Source: Bacteroidales bacterium (GTDB taxonomy: Bacteria; Bacteroidota; Bacteroidia; Bacteroidales; UBA932). Taken from it: a DNA stretch of 64,000 bases. Made by a program: the position numbers and the translations under genes. Of the stretch, positions 19,976 through 29,600 are shown piece after piece. The notes under the pieces were generated by a model. The model did no database searches. It had not been told where the DNA came from and worked only from the letters and a program-made list of their open reading frames with translations. Every line of letters begins with the position of its first letter. The stretch's first letter is position 1. The stretch covers positions 186,001 to 250,000 of the forward strand of contig JAFSPG010000016.1 in the NCBI GenBank assembly GCA_017443025.1, written 5' to 3'.

Positions 19976-20554
19976 ATGAGTTTCATTGAAGTAATGGAAG
20001 TGGTGACTCTCGTCACCGGACTGATCTATCTTTTTCTGGAGATAGTCCAGTCGCCCTGGATGTGGGTCGTCGGAATTGCCACAGGCGTTCCGGCGGTCAT
20101 AGCCTTCGCTATGCAGAGCACCTGGGCTTCAATGTCGCTCAATGTATATTATGTGCTGATATCCGTCTTGGGCCTGATCAACTGGAGGCGGGCGAAGCAG
20201 AAAGTTTCGGAAAGCAATTATGCTCTCTGCCACCTAAGGAAAAGCGTATTGCTCTGGAGTGCGCTCGCTGTACTTGTCGGAACGCCGCTTTTAGTGCTTG
20301 TCCTGAATTATTTCGGCGGGCAGGAAACCATACTTGACGCCCTGGTGCTAGTCCTCAGTGCCGTGGCTACCTGGTGGCTCGCGAAGCTTTATCTCGCCCA
20401 GTGGCTTCTGTGGCTGGTGGCTGACTCAATCTCCACCGCCCTGTGCCTGAATCTGGGAATGTACTGGCTGTCGGCCCTGTATGCCACCTATGCCGCCTGG
20501 ACCTTATACGGATGGTATCTGTGGAAGAAAAAAGGAGTTTATATCGATGATTAA
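19976..20554 (+). CDS. pnuC: PnuC-family nicotinamide riboside (or related) transporter
   Basis: A 192-residue inner-membrane protein with about seven hydrophobic helices and several conserved Trp and aromatic residues, as in WMWVVGIATGVPAVIAFA and the C-terminal TYAAWTLYGWYLWKKK. PnuC transporters move nicotinamide riboside by facilitated diffusion. In Bacteroidota related members (PnuT) carry thiamine, usually under a TPP riboswitch, which I do not see here. The next gene, recR, starts 8 nt inside its 3' end, so the two are coupled. Confidence 0.8.
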   Translation: MSFIEVMEVVTLVTGLIYLFLEIVQSPWMWVVGIATGVPAVIAFAMQSTWASMSLNVYYVLISVLGLINWRRAKQKVSESNYALCHLRKSVLLWSALAVLVGTPLLVLVLNYFGGQETILDALVLVLSAVATWWLAKLYLAQWLLWLVADSISTALCLNLGMYWLSALYATYAAWTLYGWYLWKKKGVYIDD

Positions 20555-21176
20555 AGAACCATATCCTTCAAAGCTTCTGTCGGATGCGACTGACGCCCTC
20601 GGCTCCCTGCCGGGCGTGGGCCGCAGGAGCGCCCTGCGCCTGGCGTTGCATCTGCTGCGTCAGCCCTCCGAGAACGTGCATCATTTCGCCGACGCCATCG
20701 TCAGGCTCCGCGACGAAGCCGGCTATTGCCCGAACTGCATGATGCTCTGTGACGGAGAGGTCTGTCCGATATGCTCCGACCGTGAGCGCGACCATCGTAC
20801 CATCTGCGTCGTCGAGAGCATTAGGGACGTCATCAGCATAGAGAATTCCGGCCAATACTGGGGAGTATATCACGTTCTGGGCGGTGTTATTTCTCCACTC
20901 GAAGGCATTGGGGTGTCGGACATTACAGCTAATGAGCTGTTCGCCCGGCTGGCTGCCCTGGTGGCCGACGGCGGGCCTCAGCCCGAGGTGATTTTTGCCC
21001 TCAGCGGCACCGTCGAAGGCGAAACCACCACCCTCTACATACATAACCACATAGCCGGAATGCCGGTAAAAATCACCTCGCTCGCCCGCGGTCTCGGCTT
21101 CGAGGACGACCTCGAGTACGCCGACGAAGTCTCCCTCGGCCGCGCCATCCTCCATCGCCAGCCGTTGAAAATATAA
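20547..21176 (+). CDS. recR: Recombination mediator RecR
   Basis: A 209-residue protein that with RecO/RecF helps load RecA at gaps. It shows the helix-hairpin-helix region (ALGSLPGVGRRSALRLALHL), a zinc finger (CPNCMMLCDGEVCPIC), and a Toprim domain starting ICVVESIRDV with GGVISPLEGIG. The frame opens upstream at 20481, but ATG 20547 gives the standard N-terminus. It overlaps pnuC by 8 nt, and the DUF6377 gene begins 4 nt after its stop. Confidence 0.95.
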   Translation: MIKEPYPSKLLSDATDALGSLPGVGRRSALRLALHLLRQPSENVHHFADAIVRLRDEAGYCPNCMMLCDGEVCPICSDRERDHRTICVVESIRDVISIENSGQYWGVYHVLGGVISPLEGIGVSDITANELFARLAALVADGGPQPEVIFALSGTVEGETTTLYIHNHIAGMPVKITSLARGLGFEDDLEYADEVSLGRAILHRQPLKI

Positions 21177-21180
21177 GGGT

Positions 21181-22767
21181 ATGAAAAAGATATTATTTAT
21201 AACAGCACTGTGCGCTTTGGCACTGTTGAATTCGTGTAGTAAGTCTCCTTCTGAGAAGGCCCTTGCCGAACTGGACAGGACCATTTCAATGAGGGATGAG
21301 TATGTTAGGGATTTCGAGGCCCGGAACGACTCTCTGCGTGCGGAGTTGACAACCGCGCCTGATTCACTTAGATGGGGAATTGCACTGGAGCTGTATCAGT
21401 CTTATCACCATTACAGTGTAGATTCTGCAGGGCATTATGTTGCCAGATTGCGCCGGTATGCCAGGACTGCCCGGGAAGTTTTTCGCACAAGACTAACTGA
21501 AATCCAGCTTCTTGTATGGGCTCATGACGAAGACAGAGCTTTAAACCTATATCACAGTATCGACACTTCTTCAATTAAGGATTTAAATCTGAAGCGGGCA
21601 TATCTTGCTATCGGTGTGGAAGTCTTTACTAATATTTCCAGATTCCCAAGGATATTCAAGGAAGATTGCAATTATGCAGATTCTCTTGAACACTGCCGTA
21701 TCAAATATATTGCCCTAGATACACTGTCCTACACGGGCAGAAAGGTTCTTGCCCAGTATCTGCGCGATAAAGGGTATTTAAATGAGGCACTTTCCGTTTT
21801 CCAGGATTGCTTCCAGCAGGCCAGCCCTGACTATCACGAACTTACTTCAATCGCATATAACATGGCCCTGCTTTATGGAATGCTTGGCGATAATGAGCAG
21901 AAGAAGATTTGGCTTTCGCGCAGTGCCATTTATGATTGCAAGGCTCCAAACAGGGATTTTCTCTCGCTTTACGAACTCGCCCTTACCTTATACGACGAAG
22001 GCGAGTTAAGCCGTGCGAACAAATATATCAAGATTCATTTCAACGATGTATATGAGGGCGACTTCCAGGCGAAGGCAATAAGGTCGTCCAGGGCGCAGAA
22101 TATAATTGTCGATGCCTCGATGAAGGCTGAGCGACGTCTGAGGACTCTATTGGTTGCTGCAACCTCTTTTGCTGTTCTTCTGTTGGTTGTCGTTGGCTTT
22201 ATGCTGATGTTTACCCGTCGACAGGCTGAGAAACTCGCTGTTGCCAATAATGCACTTGCTAATGCGAATAAGAAACTCGGGCGCAGCAATGCCGCCCTTG
22301 CAGAGAGTAATAAAATCAAGGACAATTATGTATTCAGATATATGGATCTAAGTATCCGCTATCTGGACAAGGTGGAAGAAAAGAGACACGAATACAGGCA
22401 GATCGCAAAAAATAAAGGTGTTGAATCCCTTCTTAAGGCATTACGCTCGCCGGCTGCATTTTCCGATTATAAGGAGTTCTATGCAATCTTCGACAGGACC
22501 TTTCTCGGGATATTCCCGGATTTTGTCGAGAGTGTCAATAGCCTTCTTCGTGAAGAGGCCAGGTTTGATGTTAAGTCCAGTAAAGAAAGCCTGCCTACTG
22601 AGCTCAGGATTCTGGCTACATTAAAGCTCGGAATCGAAGATAGCCCTAGGATTGCATCTTTCCTCAAGTGTTCGCTTTCGACGGTATATACTTATCGCGC
22701 CAAAATGAGAAATCAAGCCATCGGTCCAAAAGAATTGTTTGAAAGCAGGGTGAAAAACATAAGTTAA
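21181..22767 (+). CDS. DUF6377 family membrane-spanning regulator
   Basis: A 528-residue protein. The N-terminus ends in a lipobox-like LLNSC, and the following 300 residues are helical TPR-like repeats likely in the periplasm. One transmembrane helix lies at about 322-344, followed by a coiled coil (residues 345-385, rich in NNALANANKKL). The C-terminal domain is DUF6377-like (about 385-520) and ends in a LuxR-like helix-turn-helix (ILATLKLGIEDSPRIASFLK, then STVYTYRAKMRN). Proteins of this layout are regulators in Bacteroidota. It starts 4 nt after recR and stands immediately before the lipoprotein and SusC/D locus, which makes it the best candidate regulator of that locus (inference). Confidence 0.78.
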   Translation: MKKILFITALCALALLNSCSKSPSEKALAELDRTISMRDEYVRDFEARNDSLRAELTTAPDSLRWGIALELYQSYHHYSVDSAGHYVARLRRYARTAREVFRTRLTEIQLLVWAHDEDRALNLYHSIDTSSIKDLNLKRAYLAIGVEVFTNISRFPRIFKEDCNYADSLEHCRIKYIALDTLSYTGRKVLAQYLRDKGYLNEALSVFQDCFQQASPDYHELTSIAYNMALLYGMLGDNEQKKIWLSRSAIYDCKAPNRDFLSLYELALTLYDEGELSRANKYIKIHFNDVYEGDFQAKAIRSSRAQNIIVDASMKAERRLRTLLVAATSFAVLLLVVVGFMLMFTRRQAEKLAVANNALANANKKLGRSNAALAESNKIKDNYVFRYMDLSIRYLDKVEEKRHEYRQIAKNKGVESLLKALRSPAAFSDYKEFYAIFDRTFLGIFPDFVESVNSLLREEARFDVKSSKESLPTELRILATLKLGIEDSPRIASFLKCSLSTVYTYRAKMRNQAIGPKELFESRVKNIS

Positions 22768-22769
22768 AA

Positions 22770-22791
22770 CTTATAAAATCACCTATAATTT
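22770..22791 (+). repeat. Intergenic A/T-rich block, copy A
   Basis: A 22-nt block beginning CTTATAAAATC and ending TATAATTT lies just after the DUF6377 stop. A matching 22-nt block (beginning CTTATAAATTC and ending TGTAATTT) lies at 26455-26476, just after the beta-helix lipoprotein stop. Each is followed about 20-30 nt later by a similar CCTTxCACG hairpin. Confidence 0.5.
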
Positions 22792-22817
22792 GAACGTTTT
22801 ATAATATTCTATGTTGT

Positions 22818-22852
22818 CGGCCTTACACGCGTCTGTAAGGCCGTTTTTTTTT
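22818..22852 (+). terminator. Intrinsic terminator after the DUF6377 gene
   Basis: CGGCCTTACA (22818-22827) pairs perfectly with TGTAAGGCCG (22834-22843) around a 6-nt loop, followed by nine T residues. It separates the recR/DUF6377 unit from the locus downstream. Confidence 0.88.
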
Positions 22853-22873
22853 GCCATGGGGGGGGTAATAAAA

Positions 22874-22936
22874 GCTGAAAATTACTTATAATTAAAAAAA
22901 TGCACTGTTTTATTAGATAAAAACTATCCAATTTTG
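22874..22936 (+). promoter_or_regulatory. Direct-repeat site and promoter upstream of the 48-aa ORF and beta-helix lipoprotein
   Basis: GCTGAAAAT (22874) and ACTTATAAT (22884) form a direct repeat with 10-bp period, the first copy degenerate. A -7-like CAATTTTG is at 22929-22936, 45 nt after the ACTTATAAT start. A leader of about 50 nt separates it from ATG 22987. The same arrangement occurs before susC. Confidence 0.5.
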
Positions 22937-22986
22937 TACCGCTGAGAAAGCAGTTAACATCATTAACAAACAAAATTTCATTAGAT

Positions 22987-23133
22987 ATGAAAAAAGTTTC
23001 AGTCAAATTGGTTTACGACACTCCCCGGGCCGATTTGGTAATTGTTAAGGCGGAGAAAATAATTTGTGCTTCAACAAATTTCGGCACTTCGTTGGACGAT
23101 TTGGATGAAGACGATTACGGATGGGAGATTTAG
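22987..23133 (+). CDS. 48-residue small acidic protein
   Basis: An ORF of 48 codons starting MKKVSVKLVYDTPRADLVIV, then a hydrophobic-cysteine stretch (KIICAST) and an acidic C-terminus with DDLDEDDYGWEI. There is no signal peptide. It ends 2 nt before the ATG of the giant lipoprotein, an arrangement typical of translational coupling. The composition resembles the short proteins of Bacteroidota placed just ahead of exported surface proteins. No function is known. An internal ATG at 23121 belongs to the lipoprotein frame and overlaps this ORF. Confidence 0.55.
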   Translation: MKKVSVKLVYDTPRADLVIVKAEKIICASTNFGTSLDDLDEDDYGWEI

Positions 23134-23135
23134 TT

Positions 23136-26100
23136 ATGAAAAAGATTTTCTCGATTTTTATCATCGCATCTTTAGCATGCGCCGCTGTGGTTTCTTGCAG
23201 CAAGGAACTCGCAGACCCGAACGATAAGCCCGTAAAGGTAAATCCCGGTGAAGAAGAAAATCCCGGTGAAGAAGGACAGGGCGAAGGGGAGCAGAATATC
23301 CCCGAGGGAATGATCAGGCTTACGTTCTCCGTTTCTTCTGAAAACGATACTCCAGCTGAGTCGTCAGCAGCAGCTGATGACACCAAAACTTCCTGGGACA
23401 AGATAAATGGGCACCAGTGGAGCGAAGGCGACCAGATTCGTATTATATGGAATGACGGAGCAAGCGATGGACAGACTGAAGGGGTAGATTATGCCATAGC
23501 TACAGTCAACGCCGGGAGCGTATCCGCAAACGTTGTTGATGCCGATTATTATTATGCAGTTTACCCTGCCGATGCGATTTATACTCTCAGTCTTTCGGAG
23601 GGGAAAATTGAAGTAGAGTTCGGCCGTAATCAAAGCGGATCTTTCTCCGATGCCAATATAATGGTCGCCAAGACCTCAAAGGCTGCCGCTTCGTTATCCT
23701 TTAAGAACATGACGAGTATCCTGAAGTTCTCAACTGGTGCGAGTTGCAACTATACGAAGGTGACATTTGCCGCGAATGACAAAACCAAGCTCAACGGCAA
23801 GGTGTCTACCACTTTTGCGGAACCGTTTGCAGTGGAAAAAGTTACGACTGGTTCAAACAGAGACCTTCTGACGGTCAACGTTACCCCAAACGAAACGTAT
23901 TATCTGGCGCTTCTCCCGGATATTGACTTAGACAATGGTATAGGATTCAAGGTCGAGGCGTCAAGCCAGCTGACAGGTGCACTTTCTACCGGTACATTAA
24001 CTATGGAGCGCAACAAGGTCAAGAATTTGGGCACAATTGACAACCAGATTCATACTGCATGGTTTATTACAGAAGACGGTACCGGAAAGGGTACAAGCTG
24101 GGAGGATGCCGGTGGCCCGGAGCGCCTGGTTCAGCTGATTTATCCAACAGTTTCAAGAGGCGCCGGACAGGGACTTACAGCTGCTTATCGCCTGCATAAA
24201 TCTACTATCTACGTGGCAGCCGGTACCTACAATATCCAGAAGAGTAATGGGGACGAGGTCTTAGCTCCTCATTACAACACAGGTACTCTTTCTGCTACTA
24301 TCAAAGGTGGATATCCGGAAGGTCTTACCGGTACATCTACTACAGGCCAGGATCCGGCAGTCAATAAAACATATTTTATCTGCAATCAGACGGCGACTAC
24401 AGATCACGTTTTCGAGGTAAGTGGTACTAATAAGGTTAACGATTTCACCTTTGATGGGATTTCCTTTACGGCTAACACCGAGGCTACGGAAACGGCTATT
24501 TCAGGCATAGCATTAAACTACACATCTTCAAGTACTTCAAACTTGACTTTTAAGAACTGTATATTTGAAGGCCTCACAAGTACGGCAAGTAGCGGTACTT
24601 ATGGTGGTGCAGCTGTGTATGTGTATTCTTCTGTCGCAGGAAAAACAGTGACTTTTGAGGGCTGTACGTTTGAAGATAATACTGCTGTACGTGGTGGCGC
24701 TGTCGCTCTTTGTAACACAGGCGCTGGTGGAGACATCAGTTTTAACGACTGCACGTTTAGCGGAAACGTAGCTTCCAGCAATCAGGGCGGTTCTGTTTAT
24801 GTATATGCGAGCGGAAAGGCGACATTTGATGGCACCGATTTCGTTGGTGACGCTACGACTGTTAATGCAGCAAACGGAGCAGCTATCGCTATTATTAAAA
24901 ACGCATCTGTTACATTGCAGAATGGGTGTTCATTTACCAATTTGATAACCTCCGGAAGCGGTGGAGCAATCTTCAATCACGGGACGCTTATCGCTGACGG
25001 TACTACTTTCTCTGGTTGTAAGGCAAAGCTCGGTGGCGCTATTCACACCGATGGAGACGCAACCATAGGAAGCTCAGAAACATGTTCTTTTACAAATAAT
25101 GTTGTAACTCAAAACGGCGGTGCTATTCATTTCCAGAAAACTGCTTCTGGCAGCGATACTCCGACGTTATCAGTAAGTAATTCTTCATTTAGCGGTAATG
25201 GTTCTGATGTCAATGCCGGTATAAAAGGGGGTGGAATTGCAGCTACCTCTGCAGCTTATGAATTCACAGTTGCGAATTGCACCTTCTCCAATCTCTTGGC
25301 CGTTAATGGCGGAGCCGTTCACACTATAGGTATAGGTAGCATAAGTAATTCTTCATTCTCTTCAAATGATTGTACTGAGAATGGTGGTGCTATCTATAAT
25401 TCGGGTACCCTGACTTTGGATTGCTGTACTATTACTGGTAAAGGTAAGAGCACAGCCCTGACCGCATTGTTGGGAGGTGGATTGTACAACGAAGGCTCAG
25501 CCACAATTCAGAACAATTCCGTAATAGAGGAATGTGCACTTATTGCCGGGGATGCTCATAAAGGCGCTGGTATTTGGACAGGAGGGGCCGGGTCTCTTAC
25601 TGTAAATGAATCCATATTCAGGAACAATAGTTGTGGCTATAGGGGTGGTGGACTGTTTTGCGAAGGCACTGCGTCTATAAATAATTCTGTATTTTCTTCC
25701 AACCATGCTGCTAATGGCGGTGGAATTCATACTGCGGCTGGCTCCTCACTAACTATTACTGCTTGTTCATTCTTGGGTAATACTGCTACAAATGGTGCCG
25801 CATTACGTACATTAGGAGCTTCTGGGGCAATAGCTAAACTTATTGTATTCAATTCACTTTTCAAAGATAATGTCCCTGCAAGCAAAACAGGAAATAATGG
25901 CGGCGCTGTCCAGCTGACGTCCAATTATTCTTACAATCTTATTGCCAATACCACCTTCGCCACAACAGACGGTACAGCCCTTAGTACTGGCGGGGGGAGC
26001 GGAGATAATGCCCCGACTTTCTACGTAGTAAGTTGTACATTCGCAGATAATAATCCTGCCGATTTCGATAGGAATTACAATAAAGGTTGGTTCTATAATA

Positions 26101-26447
26101 ATATTTGTGCGTCGGCTGATTTTGCAAGTAGCCGGGATAATCTGAAGAAGGCTCAGTACTATTCAATATTCGGTTCGGATCGCTTTGGCGCTGGTGGAAC
26201 TACCACCCCGGCTGCAACAGTGACTGATCTAGGAAAGAACTGCCTTGGCACTTTTGATACTGACCATTATCCTCTTAACAGTAGCTATTCTGCACATTAC
26301 AGTGAAGGAATGACCGCTGGTGATATACAGGCATTAAGCTTTACAAATCTTAGTCTTACTTCAGCACAGCTTGATTTACTGGGACACGATCAGAAGGGTA
26401 ATGAACGTAACGGTAAGATTATGGGTGCATACGTAGAGACAGAGTAA
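23136..26447 (+). CDS. Giant beta-helix surface lipoprotein with fimbrillin-like N-terminal domain
   Basis: A 1103-residue lipoprotein (signal peptide with lipobox AVVSC). A Gly/Glu/Pro-rich linker (NPGEEENPGEEGQGEGEQN) is followed by a fimbrillin-like domain beginning TKTSWDKINGHQWSEGDQIR. From about residue 300 onward, repeats of the polymorphic outer-membrane type (FxxN, GGAI/GGAV) build a long right-handed beta-helix. ATG 23136 is chosen because it gives the signal peptide; an in-frame ATG at 23121 would put five residues (MGDLV) ahead of it. Surface glycan or protein binding is likely; no catalytic residues stand out. It is a single-gene unit between two terminators and is paralogous in layout to the gene at 35899. 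Confidence 0.78.
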   Translation: MKKIFSIFIIASLACAAVVSCSKELADPNDKPVKVNPGEEENPGEEGQGEGEQNIPEGMIRLTFSVSSENDTPAESSAAADDTKTSWDKINGHQWSEGDQIRIIWNDGASDGQTEGVDYAIATVNAGSVSANVVDADYYYAVYPADAIYTLSLSEGKIEVEFGRNQSGSFSDANIMVAKTSKAAASLSFKNMTSILKFSTGASCNYTKVTFAANDKTKLNGKVSTTFAEPFAVEKVTTGSNRDLLTVNVTPNETYYLALLPDIDLDNGIGFKVEASSQLTGALSTGTLTMERNKVKNLGTIDNQIHTAWFITEDGTGKGTSWEDAGGPERLVQLIYPTVSRGAGQGLTAAYRLHKSTIYVAAGTYNIQKSNGDEVLAPHYNTGTLSATIKGGYPEGLTGTSTTGQDPAVNKTYFICNQTATTDHVFEVSGTNKVNDFTFDGISFTANTEATETAISGIALNYTSSSTSNLTFKNCIFEGLTSTASSGTYGGAAVYVYSSVAGKTVTFEGCTFEDNTAVRGGAVALCNTGAGGDISFNDCTFSGNVASSNQGGSVYVYASGKATFDGTDFVGDATTVNAANGAAIAIIKNASVTLQNGCSFTNLITSGSGGAIFNHGTLIADGTTFSGCKAKLGGAIHTDGDATIGSSETCSFTNNVVTQNGGAIHFQKTASGSDTPTLSVSNSSFSGNGSDVNAGIKGGGIAATSAAYEFTVANCTFSNLLAVNGGAVHTIGIGSISNSSFSSNDCTENGGAIYNSGTLTLDCCTITGKGKSTALTALLGGGLYNEGSATIQNNSVIEECALIAGDAHKGAGIWTGGAGSLTVNESIFRNNSCGYRGGGLFCEGTASINNSVFSSNHAANGGGIHTAAGSSLTITACSFLGNTATNGAALRTLGASGAIAKLIVFNSLFKDNVPASKTGNNGGAVQLTSNYSYNLIANTTFATTDGTALSTGGGSGDNAPTFYVVSCTFADNNPADFDRNYNKGWFYNNICASADFASSRDNLKKAQYYSIFGSDRFGAGGTTTPAATVTDLGKNCLGTFDTDHYPLNSSYSAHYSEGMTAGDIQALSFTNLSLTSAQLDLLGHDQKGNERNGKIMGAYVETE

Positions 26448-26454
26448 TAAAAAT

Positions 26455-26476
26455 CTTATAAATTCCCTTGTAATTT
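26455..26476 (+). repeat. Intergenic A/T-rich block, copy B
   Basis: Partner of the block at 22770-22791: same length, same ends (CTTATAAA...TAATTT), same position relative to the stop codon and the following hairpin. Confidence 0.5.
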
Positions 26477-26494
26477 CGGAGGGAAGTGTCTTTT

Positions 26495-26531
26495 AAAATC
26501 CGCCTTGCACGCACGTGTAAGGCGGATTTTT
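26495..26531 (+). terminator. Intrinsic terminator after the beta-helix lipoprotein
   Basis: AAAATCCGCCTT pairs with AAGGCGGATTTT across a CAC/GTG-closed apex, followed by a short T-run. The inner sequence CCTTGCACGCACGTGTAAGG resembles the terminator at 22818. Confidence 0.8.
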
Positions 26532-26543
26532 GTTTATAGCAGC

Positions 26544-26607
26544 ACTTATAATGACTTATAATCGCGCGCGCGGGTATGGGAGAAAAACGTTTTATTTGCC
26601 AAATTTG
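26544..26607 (+). promoter_or_regulatory. Tandem ACTTATAAT sites and promoter of the susC operon
   Basis: Two perfect ACTTATAAT copies start at 26544 and 26554, 10 bp apart, on the same face of the helix. A -7-like CAAATTTG is at 26600-26607, 46 nt after the second copy. The susC ATG follows at 26634. The near-equal spacing to the site before 22987 suggests a common activator. Confidence 0.55.
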
Positions 26608-26633
26608 CTTGCAGAAAAAACTTTTTTCGCAAT

Positions 26634-29600
26634 ATGAGTATACTGAAAAAATTGTTATTGATTCCGGTGCTTGCGCTTCTCCCGGCAGTTATGCCTCTGC
26701 ATGCGCAGGTTTCCGTTCCGGTGACAGGTACTGTACTCGACGAAACCGGCAAGGCCTTGCCCGGCGCCACGGTCTCCGTGGAAGGTGCTTCAGCCATAGC
26801 CGTTTCAGGGGCCGACGGTAAATTTGCCATAAATGTACCCGGTGAAGAGTCCGTACTTCTTGTCGATTTCCTCGGATACAAGCAGGCAAAAATCAAGGTT
26901 GGAAAGCTCCGCCGCTTCGAGATCAAGCTTGAAGAGGATACGACTTACCTTGACGAAGCAGTCGTAATCGGTTTCGGCGAGCAGAAAAGGTCTGACCTAA
27001 CCGGTTCTGTCGCTACTATCAACATGAAGGATGTGGAGAACGCCCCGACATTGGCAATAGACCAGGCCCTGCAGGGCAGGGTGGCCGGTGCCGATATCGT
27101 GAGCGTTTCCGGCGATCCTACCGAGGGCACATCAATCCGCATCCGTGGAACCCGTTCAATCACGGCCGGAAACGAACCCCTTATCGTGGTGGATGGCGTC
27201 ATGAATGCCGTTCATGACCTCTCAGACCTTAATGCAGAAGATATCGAGTCGATATCCATCCTCAAGGATGCTTCATCTACTGCAATTTATGGAGCTCAGG
27301 GTGCAAACGGTGTTATCATCGTCACGACTAAAGCCGGTTCTCCCACAAAGTCAAAGGCAAACGTGACGGCTACAATCAAGCTCGGCTTCTCGCAGCTTGC
27401 CCGCAGCCTTGATCTTATGAACGCGATGGAGTTCGCTACCTACAACAACGACCGCATAGATTTCGCCAAATCCTCAGACGGACTTGTTTATCCGGCCAAG
27501 CCGAGTTATCCCGAGAAGTATTCTAATCCAGCAGCCCTTGGCAAGGGAACCGACTGGCTGGATGCAATTACCAGGGTAGCCCCTTATCAGCAGTACGGAC
27601 TTTCGGTCAGCGGCAATAACAAGCAGACAAATTACTTTGCTTCTATTTCACACGCCAACGACCAGGGTATCGTGAAGGATAGCGGCAACCAGCGTACCAC
27701 AGCCCGTATTACCATCGGACACAGGTTCAACAGTTGGTTAAAGCTCACATACACCGGAAATTTCCTTTATCGTCTTGCAAACAACAACAAGGCTAATATA
27801 GGAGGAACCGGAGTTTGGAGCGGCGCCGTTTATATTTCGCCTGTTCTTGATACTACAAGCGAAATCAACGATTTGTACAATTATGGCCAGGGCGCGCCAT
27901 TCAACAACCCGCTAATCACCATCAAACAAAGTGAGAATTACAGGAAATCGTTCTCAAATACACATTCGCTTGATTTGGAACTTACTCCGCTGAAGGGCTT
28001 GCTCATAAAGAGTCACAATACTTTCTATAAGTATGATACCCACCTGTACAAGTATCTCCCCGGCACATTGCCCGTGAGGAGACTTGCTGGAACAGGCGGT
28101 GAAGTACAGCGCCAGGACGGCAACATCGCCCAGTTCAACTCCGACAATACCGTTACCTGGAAGAAGGACCTCAAGAAGGTTCATCACCTTGACTTGATGG
28201 CCGGTATGTCGGTTTACTATAAGGAATACGAGTATCAGAGCGTAGTCGGAAAGGGAATGCTGGTTGATGACCTTAAGTGGAACGACCTGAGTGCCATCGG
28301 CGACAAGGACAATTATTCGCTTTCTTCCTATGAACAGACGACTAAAAAGATGTCGTTCATGGGCCGGTTCAACTACAATTACAAGAAACGTTACTACGTG
28401 ACATTTACCGGAAGGGTTGACGGTTCTTCGAACTTTGCGGCAAATCATAAGTGGGGATTTTTTCCTTCGGCGGCCGTAAAGTGGAATATCTCCAATGAAC
28501 CCTGGGTTAAGCGCACCCGCATTTTCCAGGATCTGTCGCTGCGAATGAGCGCCGGTCGTACAGGTAACGACGCCATCACCCCTTATAAATCGCTGCAGCA
28601 GTTGTCTTCATCTACGTCAGGATATCTTATCGGCGACGGGCAGGCAACTTACTATTATCCTTCACGCCTCGACAGCCCGAACCTTACATGGGAAAAGACA
28701 GACCTTTATAATATCGCCCTCGATATGTCTATTTTGAAAGGGCGTCTTAAAATGACGGCTGAAGCCTATTATTCTTCGACAAAGGACCTGCTCCTGGATG
28801 TGCAGAAGGCACAGCAGACGGGATACAGCAAATATACCCAGAATCTTGGCAAGACGACCAACAAGGGTGTTGAACTGACCATATCTTCTAAGAACATCAT
28901 CGGAAGAAAATTCTCATGGACGACAGACTTTACCATCTCCCACAATAAACAGATGGTAGAGAATATCGGCGGTGAATCCGAGGTTGTGGCGATGAAGGAC
29001 CAGAAGGGTTATATGATTTACGGCTATAAGGCCGGTTATCCTCTCAATGCCCTTTGGGGATTCCAGTATGGAGGCGTCTGGCACAATGCTCAAGAAATAG
29101 CCGATAACGACATTACCCATCAGTACGTGGATTATTATGCCAAGCCGTATAAATGTGGACGTCCCAAGTACGTCGACCAGAACCATGACGGAATCCTTGA
29201 CAATCAGGATATAACATATCTCGGCAATTCCGATCCCAAGATATACGGCGGACTCCAGAACAACTTCCATATTTATGGATTTGACCTGAGCGTATTTTTG
29301 CAGTATTCCCTGGGCGGAAAGATTTATAACTATTCCGAGTTCTACATGGCTGGAACATACTGCTCAAATCAGTACAGGTACATGCTCAACTCCTGGCACC
29401 CGTACAGAAATCCGGATTCCAATTATCCGGCAGCAGGTGCCAGCGGCTCAAGCATGCTACCGAGCGATTTCATGATTCACGACGCTTCTTATGTAAGGCT
29501 CAAAACCGTCAGCATCTCTTATCAGTTCGACATGCGCAAAGTCAGCAAGCTGATAAAGAGCCTCTCCGTAGGAGTCAGCGCCGACAACTTGTTCATCTGG

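Noticed and set aside
20481..20546. Upstream extension of recR
   Set aside because: The extra 22 residues lie within pnuC and have no match to RecR; ATG 20547 gives the usual N-terminus.
22987..23133. 48-aa ORF as a chance frame
   Set aside because: Kept as a feature at moderate confidence because of its MKK start, acidic ending and 2-nt gap to the lipoprotein; the chance explanation was not preferred.
23136..26447. Repeated GGA-rich DNA as a CRISPR or tandem DNA repeat
   Set aside because: The repeats are imperfect and in frame; they encode beta-helix rungs, not spaced identical DNA units.
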